Source: Nitrospiraceae bacterium (GTDB taxonomy: Bacteria; Nitrospirota; Nitrospiria; Nitrospirales; Nitrospiraceae). Taken from it: a DNA stretch of 64,000 nt. The stretch spans positions 1-64,000 of the forward strand of contig CAKKRE010000054.1 of NCBI GenBank assembly GCA_919902505.1, given 5' to 3'. Below the pieces are notes generated by a model. The model made no database searches and was not told the DNA's origin. It saw only the letters and a program-made list of their open reading frames with translations. This document shows positions 46,154 to 54,530 of this stretch, piece after piece. Numbering within the stretch: the first letter of the stretch is position 1; each line of letters starts with the position of its first letter. The position numbers were made by a program, and so were the translations under genes.

Positions 46154-48147
46154 CCAGCGACCGCCTTTTCTCCGACTGCCGCACGAATGGGAGTGACATC
46201 GACATTCAAAAATGCCTGGTCGAGACTATTCTTGCTCTGCGGCTTATATCGTGCCTGCCGCGCCAGAATTTCACGCAGTTGGTCCCTTGCCTGATCAATC
46301 TGTCCATTTTCAATCCACAAGCGGGCCAGCAATGCACGAGCCGGCAGAAAATTCGGCTCCAAATTCTCAGCCTCTATTGCCCGGCGTTCAGCGTCGCTCC
46401 GCTCACCCAGCATCCAGTGGAGCCGCGCCTGTTCGTACCGATAAAGGGCGGAAAACGGCGCGAGTTGGATGGCCCGTTCGTAGACTTGAACCGCCGCGCG
46501 TAACCAGACTTTTTGCTGATCGTCGAATGCCGCCGGAGCAGCAGGAACGTGCGCCGCGGAAACATAGAGCTGCCCCAAGAGCCCGAGCAGGCGACTATCG
46601 AGCGGATTCAGTTCGATCGCGCGCTTAAACTCCGCATAGGCCAGTTGGAACGCCTGCTTTTCGCGGGACGCTTCAAAGGCCCTCGCATAGACCGATCCCA
46701 GACCGTGATGGTACAGCGCCTTGCCTGGATCCAATGCCACCGCGGTCTTCAATCCTTCGATCGCCGCATCTGTTTCACCTGCCATGGCCTGACGCGAAGC
46801 CCTTTCAAACTTCATCCAGGCCACACCCATTCGCGTCACCTCTGCGCCGGCAACCATGACCAGACATGCGGCACCGATTCCCCATGCCAGGCGTGAGCGA
46901 ATCGGTATAACATAGACAGCTCCGGTTCCCCGGCGGGCCAACCGTGCGGCCGACAGGATCACTGCGCTACAGAGCACCAGCAGGATCGCGAGGGCCGACT
47001 CGCGCAAACTCGAGTCAAGCGCGGCGTGTACCAGGAGCGCGCTCACACCACCTCCTATGCCCACGATGAGACTCCGTTGCCAACGCCGCAGTCGCGATTG
47101 AAGCGCCTGTCTCAGTTCGCGAAAGAGCAGGACAACCCCGCTCCCAAACACAAGGATTGCTCCCGGACCCATCTCGACGCCCATCTGGAGGTAATCGTTG
47201 TGGGGTGTCTGAGCGACTTTTCCAAATCGGGTAATTTCACCATCGACCGGAAACGCATAGAGGGGATACGTATACTGATAGAGGCCCAGCCCGATTCCCA
47301 TCGGATGGTCGACCATCTGTGTGACCGCTCCCTGCCACATCTGCCAGCGAGCATAGGTGACAAGATTCTGTTGATGCTCAACCAACACTCGATCACGGAT
47401 CGGCGTGGGAACAAACAGCCCGAGCAACACAACCGCCGCCGCACAGCCGCCGGCTAATTTCCATCCATAGCGTGCGGTCAACACGAAAACCGTCCCGACA
47501 AGACAGACGATCATGCCTCCGCGAGACTGGGTCAACAACAACGCAAGGAACAGACCGCCCAACGCCGTGCTCAGTCCAAACCACCACAGGGCGGATGACA
47601 TCCACGGCCGTGAAACGGCCGAACCGTGTCGATAACCGTAGATTGCGACGCTCAGCAGAATCGTCCAGGTCACCGTGAGATACCCGGCGAGAAAATTGGG
47701 ATTGAAGAACGTGCCGCTTGGTCTGAGGACATTCCACGCCAATCCTTGCATAATGGCCCAGCCTGCTTCGCCCACGCCCATCAGCACGATCACGACGGTC
47801 AGCCCGCGAATATGCTCCCACCGGTCGACGAACGAGACAAGCAAATAGAACAACGTCGCGTACCCCGCGATCACGATCAACCACTGCCGGCTCGGATGAG
47901 CGTAGGGTGAAAGGATGGTCGCCACCAGAGCCAGTCCGACAAACGCCAACACGACATACCTCATCGTCAGCACAGGGACGGCGAGCCGCCCTGCTCGAAT
48001 GCCGGCCGCCAGCACGATTCCCAGCCACGTTACAATCAACAGCCTGATGATCATTTGCGCGGGATGAGTCGTGCCGCCTTCCTGCAGGGGCGAGAAGATC
48101 ACGAGTGCGCTGACCAGCAGCAGCGAAATGGAAGCGGTCATGTTCAT
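46150..48147 (-). CDS. O-antigen ligase/polymerase-like membrane protein with C-terminal TPRs
   Basis: About 665 residues from ATG 48147 (48141 also possible). Residues 1-420 contain some ten spans with the Wzy_C/WaaL pattern: PSGTFFNPNFLAGYLTVTWT, LLLTQSRGGMIVCLVGTVF, DHPMGIGLGLYQYTYPLYAF and AQTPHNDYLQMGVEMGPGAI, including the conserved loop Arg and His. Residues about 450-640 are TPRs (AAIEGLKTAVALDPGKALYH, VYERAIQLAPFSALYRYEQA). Ligases of this fold join glycans to lipid A or to proteins. Whether it serves the nearby O-antigen, pilin or another glycan is unknown. Confidence 0.85.
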   Translation of the reverse strand: MNMTASISLLLVSALVIFSPLQEGGTTHPAQMIIRLLIVTWLGIVLAAGIRAGRLAVPVLTMRYVVLAFVGLALVATILSPYAHPSRQWLIVIAGYATLFYLLVSFVDRWEHIRGLTVVIVLMGVGEAGWAIMQGLAWNVLRPSGTFFNPNFLAGYLTVTWTILLSVAIYGYRHGSAVSRPWMSSALWWFGLSTALGGLFLALLLTQSRGGMIVCLVGTVFVLTARYGWKLAGGCAAAVVLLGLFVPTPIRDRVLVEHQQNLVTYARWQMWQGAVTQMVDHPMGIGLGLYQYTYPLYAFPVDGEITRFGKVAQTPHNDYLQMGVEMGPGAILVFGSGVVLLFRELRQALQSRLRRWQRSLIVGIGGGVSALLVHAALDSSLRESALAILLVLCSAVILSAARLARRGTGAVYVIPIRSRLAWGIGAACLVMVAGAEVTRMGVAWMKFERASRQAMAGETDAAIEGLKTAVALDPGKALYHHGLGSVYARAFEASREKQAFQLAYAEFKRAIELNPLDSRLLGLLGQLYVSAAHVPAAPAAFDDQQKVWLRAAVQVYERAIQLAPFSALYRYEQARLHWMLGERSDAERRAIEAENLEPNFLPARALLARLWIENGQIDQARDQLREILARQARYKPQSKNSLDQAFLNVDVTPIRAAVGEKAVAG

Positions 48148-48307
48148 AGCGACGTCTTGGTCACTTGCCGAAGCGGATATCTCCTGCTTTATCAGACAAG
48201 CCCAATTTGGCAAAGTGAATTTGAATACTGTGGCGCGGCAGGTGGTAACGGATAGAGCGACTGTCGGCGAATGGATCGCGGAATTCGTCGATGGGTCAGC
48301 CGCAATG

Positions 48308-48338
48308 AAAACGGGGGAGGAACATGGTCCCTCCCCCG
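48308..48338 (-). terminator. Rho-independent terminator after the pilin gene
   Basis: Read on the minus strand, CGGGGGAGG, a 9-base loop and CCTCCCCCG are followed by TTTT. The 9-bp perfect stem plus U-run lies 29-60 bases beyond the pilin stop. This is the best-formed intrinsic terminator in the window and fits a highly expressed pilin. Confidence 0.85.
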
Positions 48339-48366
48339 CGCACCTAGCAGGTCCTGCGACTGATCG

Positions 48367-48912
48367 TTAGTTGATCACGTCGTCAGGAACCGCTTGCGTC
48401 AAGCCGCCCTTGATGTCGTTGACTGTCCAACCGTCCACGGTGGCATCATTATCGATGCTGGCAACAGCTGAGGCCGTAAACGCAATCGTTCCGGGCGTAG
48501 CGTTGCCATCAGACGGTACGGCAGGGGTACCATCGGTAGGCGGAGATGCCACGCAAGCGGCTGGGGCACCGCAATTAATCGTATCAAATTGGACGGCAGT
48601 CGGAGTAAAGACCTGACCAGCTGCCGCACCAGCGCCACCTACCGCAGGGCTGCGATACGTATACCGGTTCGTCGTCCCGGCCAGGGCATATCCGATCTCG
48701 GAGAAGCTTCCGTAACGTGAGTTCTCGCTGAGATAGGCCGTCTCTGCCACGAAGATCGCGCCCAAGTTCGTCTTGGCTTCCGACTGCCGCGACTTCGCCT
48801 GGTACCGCAAGAAGTTCGGAATGGCGATCGCCGCCAAGATACCGATAATCGCCACCACGATCATCAACTCAATCAACGTAAAACCTTTTTGACCTTTGAC
48901 TTGCTTCAACAT
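48367..48912 (-). CDS. pilA: Type IV pilin, major-pilin-like
   Basis: A 181-residue prepilin with leader [10 protein letters not shown] cleaved before [20 protein letters not shown]; Glu5 of the mature chain is present. The first helix continues [20 protein letters not shown]. The globular part has the motif NRYTYRS and a possible disulfide pair ([10 protein letters not shown]). It ends [26 protein letters not shown] sits ahead of the ATG, a sigma-54-like site about 100 bases upstream and a strong terminator downstream. A paralogue lies at 49169. The leader peptidase and assembly ATPase are not in the window. Confidence 0.93.
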   Translation of the reverse strand: MLKQVKGQKGFTLIELMIVVAIIGILAAIAIPNFLRYQAKSRQSEAKTNLGAIFVAETAYLSENSRYGSFSEIGYALAGTTNRYTYRSPAVGGAGAAAGQVFTPTAVQFDTINCGAPAACVASPPTDGTPAVPSDGNATPGTIAFTASAVASIDNDATVDGWTVNDIKGGLTQAVPDDVIN

Positions 48913-49016
48913 AGACTTCCTCCCTTTCCTATTGTTGCCACTTCATCCGACACGTTCTTCTCTCTTGCCTCTTCGTACGACACAGCTTTTTTTCAAGCCT
49001 AGCAGATCTTGGGAAT

Positions 49017-49032
49017 AGCAGCTTCTATGCCC
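49017..49032 (-). promoter_or_regulatory. Possible sigma-54 promoter of the major pilin gene
   Basis: Minus strand GGGCATAGAAGCTGCT against the consensus TGGCACGNNNNTTGCW keeps GG at -24, GC at -12 with the exact 10-base gap, plus CA and the final T. Transcription would start near 49005, leaving a leader of about 93 bases. Weaker than the site of the neighbouring pilin. Confidence 0.45.
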
Positions 49033-49168
49033 AACACCTCCTTCCTGTAGTTCCTTGTCATTCCTTCTATTTTCCAGTCACTTAGATTCATTGCCGACTG
49101 AGTCCCTGCTATCGCCGCCTGGCCCAGATTCCATTTTCCGTCATCTTCTGACAAGTTTTGCGCTCTCA

Positions 49169-49696
49169 CTAGCTCGACACATCGTTGGGCTCCGCCCCGT
49201 TCAATCCCTGCTTCGCATCGTTCACATACCAGCCGTCATGCGTGGCATCTCCATCGAGATTCGCCGCGGCTGTGGCCGTAAATCCCGAGGCGGATGTCGT
49301 CGCACTACCAACCGCTCCCGTATAAGTCATTGCCCCGGCCATCGGAGACGCCGTCTGAATCGTGTCACAGCTACCGGATGGCCCGCAGAGATTGCCCCCG
49401 TTCGGCCCCATCCCGGATCCAATTCCCAGGCCGGATCGATAGGTGTAGCGGTTCGTCCCGCCTTCGGCGATGGCAAAGCCTACATCGGTAAAATTCCCAT
49501 ATTCTTTCCGCTCACTGAAGAACGAGGTTTCGGCCACGAAGATACCCGCCAAATTCGACCGGGCCTCAGCCTGCATCGCCTGCGCCCGGTATCGAAGAAA
49601 GTTGGGTATGGCAAAGGCAGCGAGAATACCCACGATCACCACCACGACCATCAATTCGATCAGCGTGAACCCTGTTTGCTTCGATGTAGTCACCAT
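49169..49696 (-). CDS. Second type IV pilin, paralogue of the neighbouring pilin
   Basis: A 175-residue prepilin from ATG 49696. An upstream start at 49747 would give an oversized leader and is rejected. Leader MVTTSKQTG precedes FTLIELMVVVVIVGILAAFA, with Glu5 present. The globular part mirrors the neighbour: [29 protein letters not shown] and ATHDGWYVNDAKQGLNGAEP, again with a Cys pair (LCGPSGSCD). The duplication is old, as the middle is diverged. A strong sigma-54-like site lies about 80 bases upstream of the ATG. It may be a second major pilin or a minor one. Confidence 0.9.
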   Translation of the reverse strand: MVTTSKQTGFTLIELMVVVVIVGILAAFAIPNFLRYRAQAMQAEARSNLAGIFVAETSFFSERKEYGNFTDVGFAIAEGGTNRYTYRSGLGIGSGMGPNGGNLCGPSGSCDTIQTASPMAGAMTYTGAVGSATTSASGFTATAAANLDGDATHDGWYVNDAKQGLNGAEPNDVSS

Positions 49697-49774
49697 GGGA
49701 TTTGGGCACTGACATCTTGGAAACCCATTTATACACTCCCTCGCCACAGACGCCCTGCAGACATGGACTCTATA

Positions 49775-49790
49775 AGCAGACCTTGTGCCA
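49775..49790 (-). promoter_or_regulatory. Sigma-54 promoter of the second pilin gene
   Basis: Minus strand TGGCACAAGGTCTGCT matches TGGCACGNNNNTTGCW at all but two defined positions, including the full -24 block TGGCAC and the -12 block TGC. Predicted start near 49762, about 66 bases before the ATG. Type IV pilin genes are classically controlled by sigma-54 with the PilR activator, which is not in this window. Confidence 0.7.
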
Positions 49791-50090
49791 CGAAACCGCC
49801 GAGTGCCGGGAAGATTGATAAGATCACGTCAACATTGATCTTTTCTCTCCGATTTCACAGCGATTGCCTCCCGACAGTCCCCCGCGGACCTGAATTCATA
49901 GGAGAAAGTGCCAAAAATTGACGGAATCGAACAGTCACGGCTCCCACTCTCAAGGAACTGGGACAGCCCAGTCCAGGCGATTCTTGACTGGTAGAGTGAA
50001 ACCCGACGGAGAAATCTGTTGGGGTGTGGAAAGACCGCAGGCGATGCAGCCCGGTTCGCGGATGCCCGATGAATCGAAAACAGAGAGGGA
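49791..50090. other. Gene-free upstream region of the second pilin
   Basis: No coding frame of merit. The region would hold activator (PilR-type) sites for the sigma-54 promoter. AAGATTGATAAGATC and AACATTGATCTTT at about 49811-49844 form loosely repeated AT-rich blocks that could be such sites, but this is a guess. Confidence 0.3.
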
Positions 50091-51905
50091 TTACTGCTGA
50101 GCAGGAGCCGGAGTGGCACCCTTACGATCTGAGACGCGCCGAAGCGCCTGGCGAATGCGTTCTTCTTTGGCGGGATCGCCCAAACCCAGTTCACGGAATC
50201 GCTGCATCAGCTTGTCATTGGAAGGATCCAGTTCCAGCGAATGCAGGAGCGCTTCCCGACCATCCGAGAGGTGTTGCTGCTTTAAGTAGATTTCGCCGAG
50301 ATGTTCATAAATCACGGGATCGTCGCCGACCAGCGCAACCGCCCGCTTCATCTCTGCCAGCGCTTCAGCCAGCAGGCCCTTCTTGAAAAAGGCCCAGGCC
50401 AGACTATCGACGTAATACCCGTTGGTCGGTCGAAGTGCGACGGCCTGCTTCGTCAGCGTGATCGCATCTTCAATCTTCACGCCACGTTCCGCATAGCTGT
50501 ACCCCAAATAGTTCAGAGCGTCGGCATGGTGAGGATCCAAGGCGAGCGTCGTCTGCATGGACTTCACGACGTCGTCGAATCGATTCAGCTTGTCATACGC
50601 GGTTCCCGCGTTGAAATGCAGATCCGCATTGTCGGGATTGTAACGAATCCCTTCCTGAAACGCCTGCAGGGAAGGCTCATATTGCTCGACTTGAAAATGC
50701 GCGAGCCCGAGGACGATATGCGCTTCCGGTTGCTTCGGATTCAAGCGGCTGGCTTCCTGAAGGTGCCGGATCGCCTCGGCATACTGCTTGGTCCGGTACT
50801 GCAGCACCCCCAAATGCAGATGCCCCTCGAAATACGAAGGTTCCAGCGTCAGATTGTAACGATAGGCCTCCATCGCATTAGCGTAATCCTTGGTCTCTTC
50901 ATACAAATACCCCAGATAGTCACGAACCTTCAGTTCCGTCGGGCGCACCGTGAGGATTTGTTTCAACTGCTGAATGGCTTTGGGGTAGTTTTTCTGCTCC
51001 CCATAGACAAGCCCCATCCGAAGCTGAGCATCGAGGTCCGACGGATCTTCCGACAACATTTCCTGCAATTCATGCAGGGCTTCGTCGTACTGCTTCGCCG
51101 ACACCTGCAGGCGAATGAGGTGATGCCGGATGTCTCGATTTTTCGGGTTCACACCCTGCAAGTAGCGACGATAGATCCCGATGGCTTTGTCTCGGTCCTG
51201 CTTGGCTTCATAGACAGACCCCAGGGCCACGTATGCCGGTTCAAATGCTGGATTCAGTGCCACCGCCTGCTCGAAGTGCGTCGTCGCCTTGTCAAAATCT
51301 CTGGCTTCGACCCCGATCCGACCTAAATAGTAGTACCCGACTGCCGAGTCCGGGCTGATCTTGATTCCAGCGCGAATCGTGTCTTCGGCTTCAACATATT
51401 GTTTCTGATTGGCTTGCAACAGCCCTTTGGCAAAGAAATGTTCGCTCCGCTGCGGCTCCTGATCAATGGCCCGATTGAACAGTCTCAACGCCTTGTCGGG
51501 TTTGCCTGCTGCCGCATACATGCCGCCGATTTGGCCGAGCATCTGCGCATCTAAACCCGGCGCATCGGAGACTTCATCGGCAAACCGCACGGCCGTCGGC
51601 ACATCACCCGTAGTGAAGTGGAGCACGGCCAGCCTGGCTTTGAGATAATTCGAGGCGGGATCCGTTTGCAGGGCGAGTTGATATTCCTTGATCGCCAGTT
51701 CCGTCTCCTGATCCAACTCGGCCTGGTACCCGAGGAGAAAGTGATAGGACGCGCGAGAATCTGAGGATGAGGACGTGGCACGAGGAGCCACCGGCGCGGC
51801 GGATGGGACCGCAGCAGGAGCGGGGCGAGCAGGTGGCGTGCTCTGACAGGCGGCGGTGACAGAGGACAGAGCCGCCAGTAGAAGCGCTACCGTTTTGACG
51901 TTCAC
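50091..51905 (-). CDS. Large TPR lipoprotein
   Basis: A 604-residue exported protein starting with GTG 51905 behind AGAGG. The start opens into the lipoprotein signal VALLLAALSSVTAAC; an upstream ATG at 51962 is less likely. After a Pro/Ala-rich linker (TPPARPAPAAVPSAAP) there are about fifteen 34-residue TPRs, for example AVGYYYLGRIGVEARDFDKA and ADALNYLGYSYAERGVKIED. Such lipoproteins serve as scaffolds in outer-membrane or pilus assembly and in polysaccharide export. The pilin genes downstream are suggestive, but nothing more specific can be said. Confidence 0.85.
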   Translation of the reverse strand: MNVKTVALLLAALSSVTAACQSTPPARPAPAAVPSAAPVAPRATSSSSDSRASYHFLLGYQAELDQETELAIKEYQLALQTDPASNYLKARLAVLHFTTGDVPTAVRFADEVSDAPGLDAQMLGQIGGMYAAAGKPDKALRLFNRAIDQEPQRSEHFFAKGLLQANQKQYVEAEDTIRAGIKISPDSAVGYYYLGRIGVEARDFDKATTHFEQAVALNPAFEPAYVALGSVYEAKQDRDKAIGIYRRYLQGVNPKNRDIRHHLIRLQVSAKQYDEALHELQEMLSEDPSDLDAQLRMGLVYGEQKNYPKAIQQLKQILTVRPTELKVRDYLGYLYEETKDYANAMEAYRYNLTLEPSYFEGHLHLGVLQYRTKQYAEAIRHLQEASRLNPKQPEAHIVLGLAHFQVEQYEPSLQAFQEGIRYNPDNADLHFNAGTAYDKLNRFDDVVKSMQTTLALDPHHADALNYLGYSYAERGVKIEDAITLTKQAVALRPTNGYYVDSLAWAFFKKGLLAEALAEMKRAVALVGDDPVIYEHLGEIYLKQQHLSDGREALLHSLELDPSNDKLMQRFRELGLGDPAKEERIRQALRRVSDRKGATPAPAQQ

Positions 51906-52035
51906 TGAACCTCTTCGGGCAGGTGGCTGTCGACACGCTTCACACAATCGTTGCACAATCATCCGCTCAATCTGCAGGGGGACGGTTCGAGGGCCCGTGG
52001 ATGAGGGGAATTATACCGGCCCGAGAAAGAACGCG

Positions 52036-53391
52036 TCAAACGACCTCACGCGTCTCAAGATTCTCGAACTTGGCGAACCGATCGTGAAAGAATAATTCCC
52101 GTTTCCCAATCGGCCCGTTACGATGCTTGCTGACCAAAATATCGGCGATGCCTTTTCGCTCGGTCCCCGGTTCGTAGACTTCTTCACGATAGATAAACAT
52201 CACCACATCGGCGTCCTGCTCGATGGCTCCGCTTTCCCGCAAGTCGGCCAGCATGGGAACCGGCGGCTTCCTGGCTTCCACCGCGCGGCTCAACTGAGAC
52301 AGGGCAATGACCGGGACGTTCAGCTCCTTGGCCAGACTTTTTAAAGAACGCGAGATATCCGAAATTTCCTGCTGTCGTGACTCGGAGTCGCTCTTCCCCT
52401 GCATGAGCTGCAGGTAGTCGACAATCAACAGGTCGAGACCGCGCTCAGCCTTGAGCCGCCTCGCTTTCCCACGCATCTGCTGCACCGTCACGGCACCGGA
52501 ATCGTCGATATAAATCGGCGCCTGCTCCAGCTTGCCGGCCGCTTCCGCGAGCCGCCACCAATCTTCCTTTTGCAACCGGCCGGTCCGGAGCGCATGCGAA
52601 TCGACCCGAGCCTCGGAACTCAACATGCGGAGCACGAGCTGCGGCTTCGACATTTCGAGGCTGAAAATGCCGACGACGGTGCCGGCATGCAACGCGGCAT
52701 GCTGCGCCATCCCCAGCGCCAGACTGGTCTTACCCATGCTCGGACGTCCGGCAATGACGATCAAGTCCGACGGTTGCAACCCGGCGGTCAGATCATCCAG
52801 GTCGATATAGCCGGTCGGCACACCCGTGACACGCTCCTTGCGCTTAGACAATTTATCGACGACATCGAGACTCTCTTTAATGATCTGATTCACCGGGGTG
52901 AAGGAACGATCCAGCTTCCCCTGGGCAAGGCTGAAGACCGAACGCTCGGCAAAATCCAACAGCTCATCGACTGCCACCGTCCCGTCATACCCGCGCGTCA
53001 CGACCTCTGTGGAGGTCTGAATGAGCCCTCGCAACAGCGCTTTGTCCCGCACGATCTTGCTGTGATAACGAACATTGGCCGCCGTCGGCACTACTTGGAC
53101 GAGTTCGGCCAGATAGGCGGATCCTCCAACCGCTTCGAGTTCGGAGCGCGCTTTCAAACATTCCGTGAGCGTGATCTGATCGATCACTTCTCCGCGATCG
53201 GACAGCTCCAGCATGGCCTGATAAATCTTGCGGTGCGCGGTTCGGTAAAACTCCTCGTCCGTCAGCACCTCCATGACCTTAGCCATTGCCGTGTTATCCA
53301 ACAGGATCGCGCCGAGCACCGATTGTTCGGCCTCGACGTTCTGCGGCGGCAATTTAGGGGAGGTGAGATCAACCGCGGAGAGCGACTTCAT
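52036..53391 (-). CDS. dnaB: Replicative DNA helicase
   Basis: Hexameric 5'-3' fork helicase, 451 residues. N-terminal helical domain: PPQNVEAEQSVLGAILLDN, DRGEVIDQITLTECL. RecA-like domain from about 185: GVPTGYIDLDDLTAGLQPSD, Walker A IAGRPSMGKTSLALGMAQ, Walker B LDLLIVDYLQLMQG, PVIALSQLSRAVEARKPPVP and DLRESGAIEQDADVVMFIYR. Length is normal and no intein is present. Its start overlaps the hisZ stop by 4 bases, an unusual coupling of replication to amino-acid genes. Confidence 0.97.
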   Translation of the reverse strand: MKSLSAVDLTSPKLPPQNVEAEQSVLGAILLDNTAMAKVMEVLTDEEFYRTAHRKIYQAMLELSDRGEVIDQITLTECLKARSELEAVGGSAYLAELVQVVPTAANVRYHSKIVRDKALLRGLIQTSTEVVTRGYDGTVAVDELLDFAERSVFSLAQGKLDRSFTPVNQIIKESLDVVDKLSKRKERVTGVPTGYIDLDDLTAGLQPSDLIVIAGRPSMGKTSLALGMAQHAALHAGTVVGIFSLEMSKPQLVLRMLSSEARVDSHALRTGRLQKEDWWRLAEAAGKLEQAPIYIDDSGAVTVQQMRGKARRLKAERGLDLLIVDYLQLMQGKSDSESRQQEISDISRSLKSLAKELNVPVIALSQLSRAVEARKPPVPMLADLRESGAIEQDADVVMFIYREEVYEPGTERKGIADILVSKHRNGPIGKRELFFHDRFAKFENLETREVV

Positions 53392-54512
53392 GACCGGCTC
53401 CTGCGCCGACGCAATTCAGCGGCCACCGGCTTAGGGCCAGCAGTCGGAGAGAGACCGGAGTGAGGCGGCGTCACCACACCGGAAGCATCGAGGGCTCGAA
53501 ACAGACGATCGACATCGAGACCAAACCCAGTAGATGCCGCGGTCCGACCGAACCGGCCCATCAAATGGTCGTATCGGCCCCCGCCTCCCAGCTCCGCCCC
53601 GATACCCGGCGCAAAGACGTCGAACACAATCCCGTCATAATATTCAAACCCACGGAACTCGCCCAGATCGATCAACACCGCCTGCTGCCCGGGCGACACC
53701 AATCGCTCATAGACCTGCGCGAGGCGATCGAGTGGTCTCAGGAGGGTCCTGTCACGCCCCACCAATTTTCTCCCGCGCGCCAAGACCTCAGGCCCACCGC
53801 ACAATTCCAGCGCTTCAAGAATGACGCGCCCCGTCGATTTTGACACGCCTTCACGCGAGAGCAATTCCTCAAGCAGCGGCATGTCTTTCCGCGCGGCAGC
53901 CTGCTCCACACGCTTCTGGCCATCCTGCGATAAGCCGGACTTGACCAGCAGGGCCGTAAAAAATCCGACGTGGCCGACTGCAACCTTGAATGAAGACAAC
54001 CCGACCTGTGCCAAACACTCCAGCAGGAGCGTCAACACTTCGGCATCTCCGGCAACTCCGTCTACGCCGATGAGTTCCGCCCCGACTTGAAAAATCTCAC
54101 GGTCGCGGCCTGCATGCTCACGCTCATACCGGAACACAGAGGTGCGATAACACAACCGCAGCGGAAGCCGCTCGCCCATCATGCCCATGGCGACCGTTCT
54201 GGCAATCTGTGCCGTGGCATCCGGACGCAGCAGCATCAACCGACCCGTCGTCCGATCGACCAGCTGATAACATTTTTCGATGAGCTCGGACTCCAAGCCG
54301 GGCGCAAGGACGTCCTGGTACTCGAACATCGGCAGGATGATTTCTTCGTAGCCCCCGCGCGCAAGCACGGCCAGCAGCGTTTGCTCAAGATGTCGGATAC
54401 GTCGAGCGGCGTCAGGAAGAATGGTGCTCATTCCAACAGGAATGAGCGACCGTTCGCGACCTGCCACCAGAGGCGAGGAGGAAGAGGAAGCCTTCAACGA
54501 AAGAGCGCCCAT
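53388..54512 (-). CDS. hisZ: ATP phosphoribosyltransferase regulatory subunit
   Basis: HisZ is a histidyl-tRNA-synthetase paralogue that activates short-form HisG in the first step of histidine synthesis. The 374-residue protein has the class II core: RRIRHLEQTLLAVLARGGYE, motif 2-like LMLLRPDATAQIARTVAMGM, LCYRTSVFRYEREHAGRDRE and late GAELGGGGRYDHLMGRFGR. The C-terminal anticodon-binding domain of HisS is absent, supporting HisZ over HisS. The basic tail RRRRSRS overlaps dnaB. The N-terminal 25 residues are poorly conserved. hisG is not in the window. It starts 18 bases after serA. Confidence 0.88.
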   Translation of the reverse strand: MGALSLKASSSSSPLVAGRERSLIPVGMSTILPDAARRIRHLEQTLLAVLARGGYEEIILPMFEYQDVLAPGLESELIEKCYQLVDRTTGRLMLLRPDATAQIARTVAMGMMGERLPLRLCYRTSVFRYEREHAGRDREIFQVGAELIGVDGVAGDAEVLTLLLECLAQVGLSSFKVAVGHVGFFTALLVKSGLSQDGQKRVEQAAARKDMPLLEELLSREGVSKSTGRVILEALELCGGPEVLARGRKLVGRDRTLLRPLDRLAQVYERLVSPGQQAVLIDLGEFRGFEYYDGIVFDVFAPGIGAELGGGGRYDHLMGRFGRTAASTGFGLDVDRLFRALDASGVVTPPHSGLSPTAGPKPVAAELRRRRSRS

Positions 54513-54530
54513 GGTCGACTGCCGGGCAAT

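Noticed and set aside
53388-54512. Histidyl-tRNA synthetase instead of HisZ
   Set aside because: No C-terminal anticodon-binding domain and a shortened 374-residue chain fit HisZ better.
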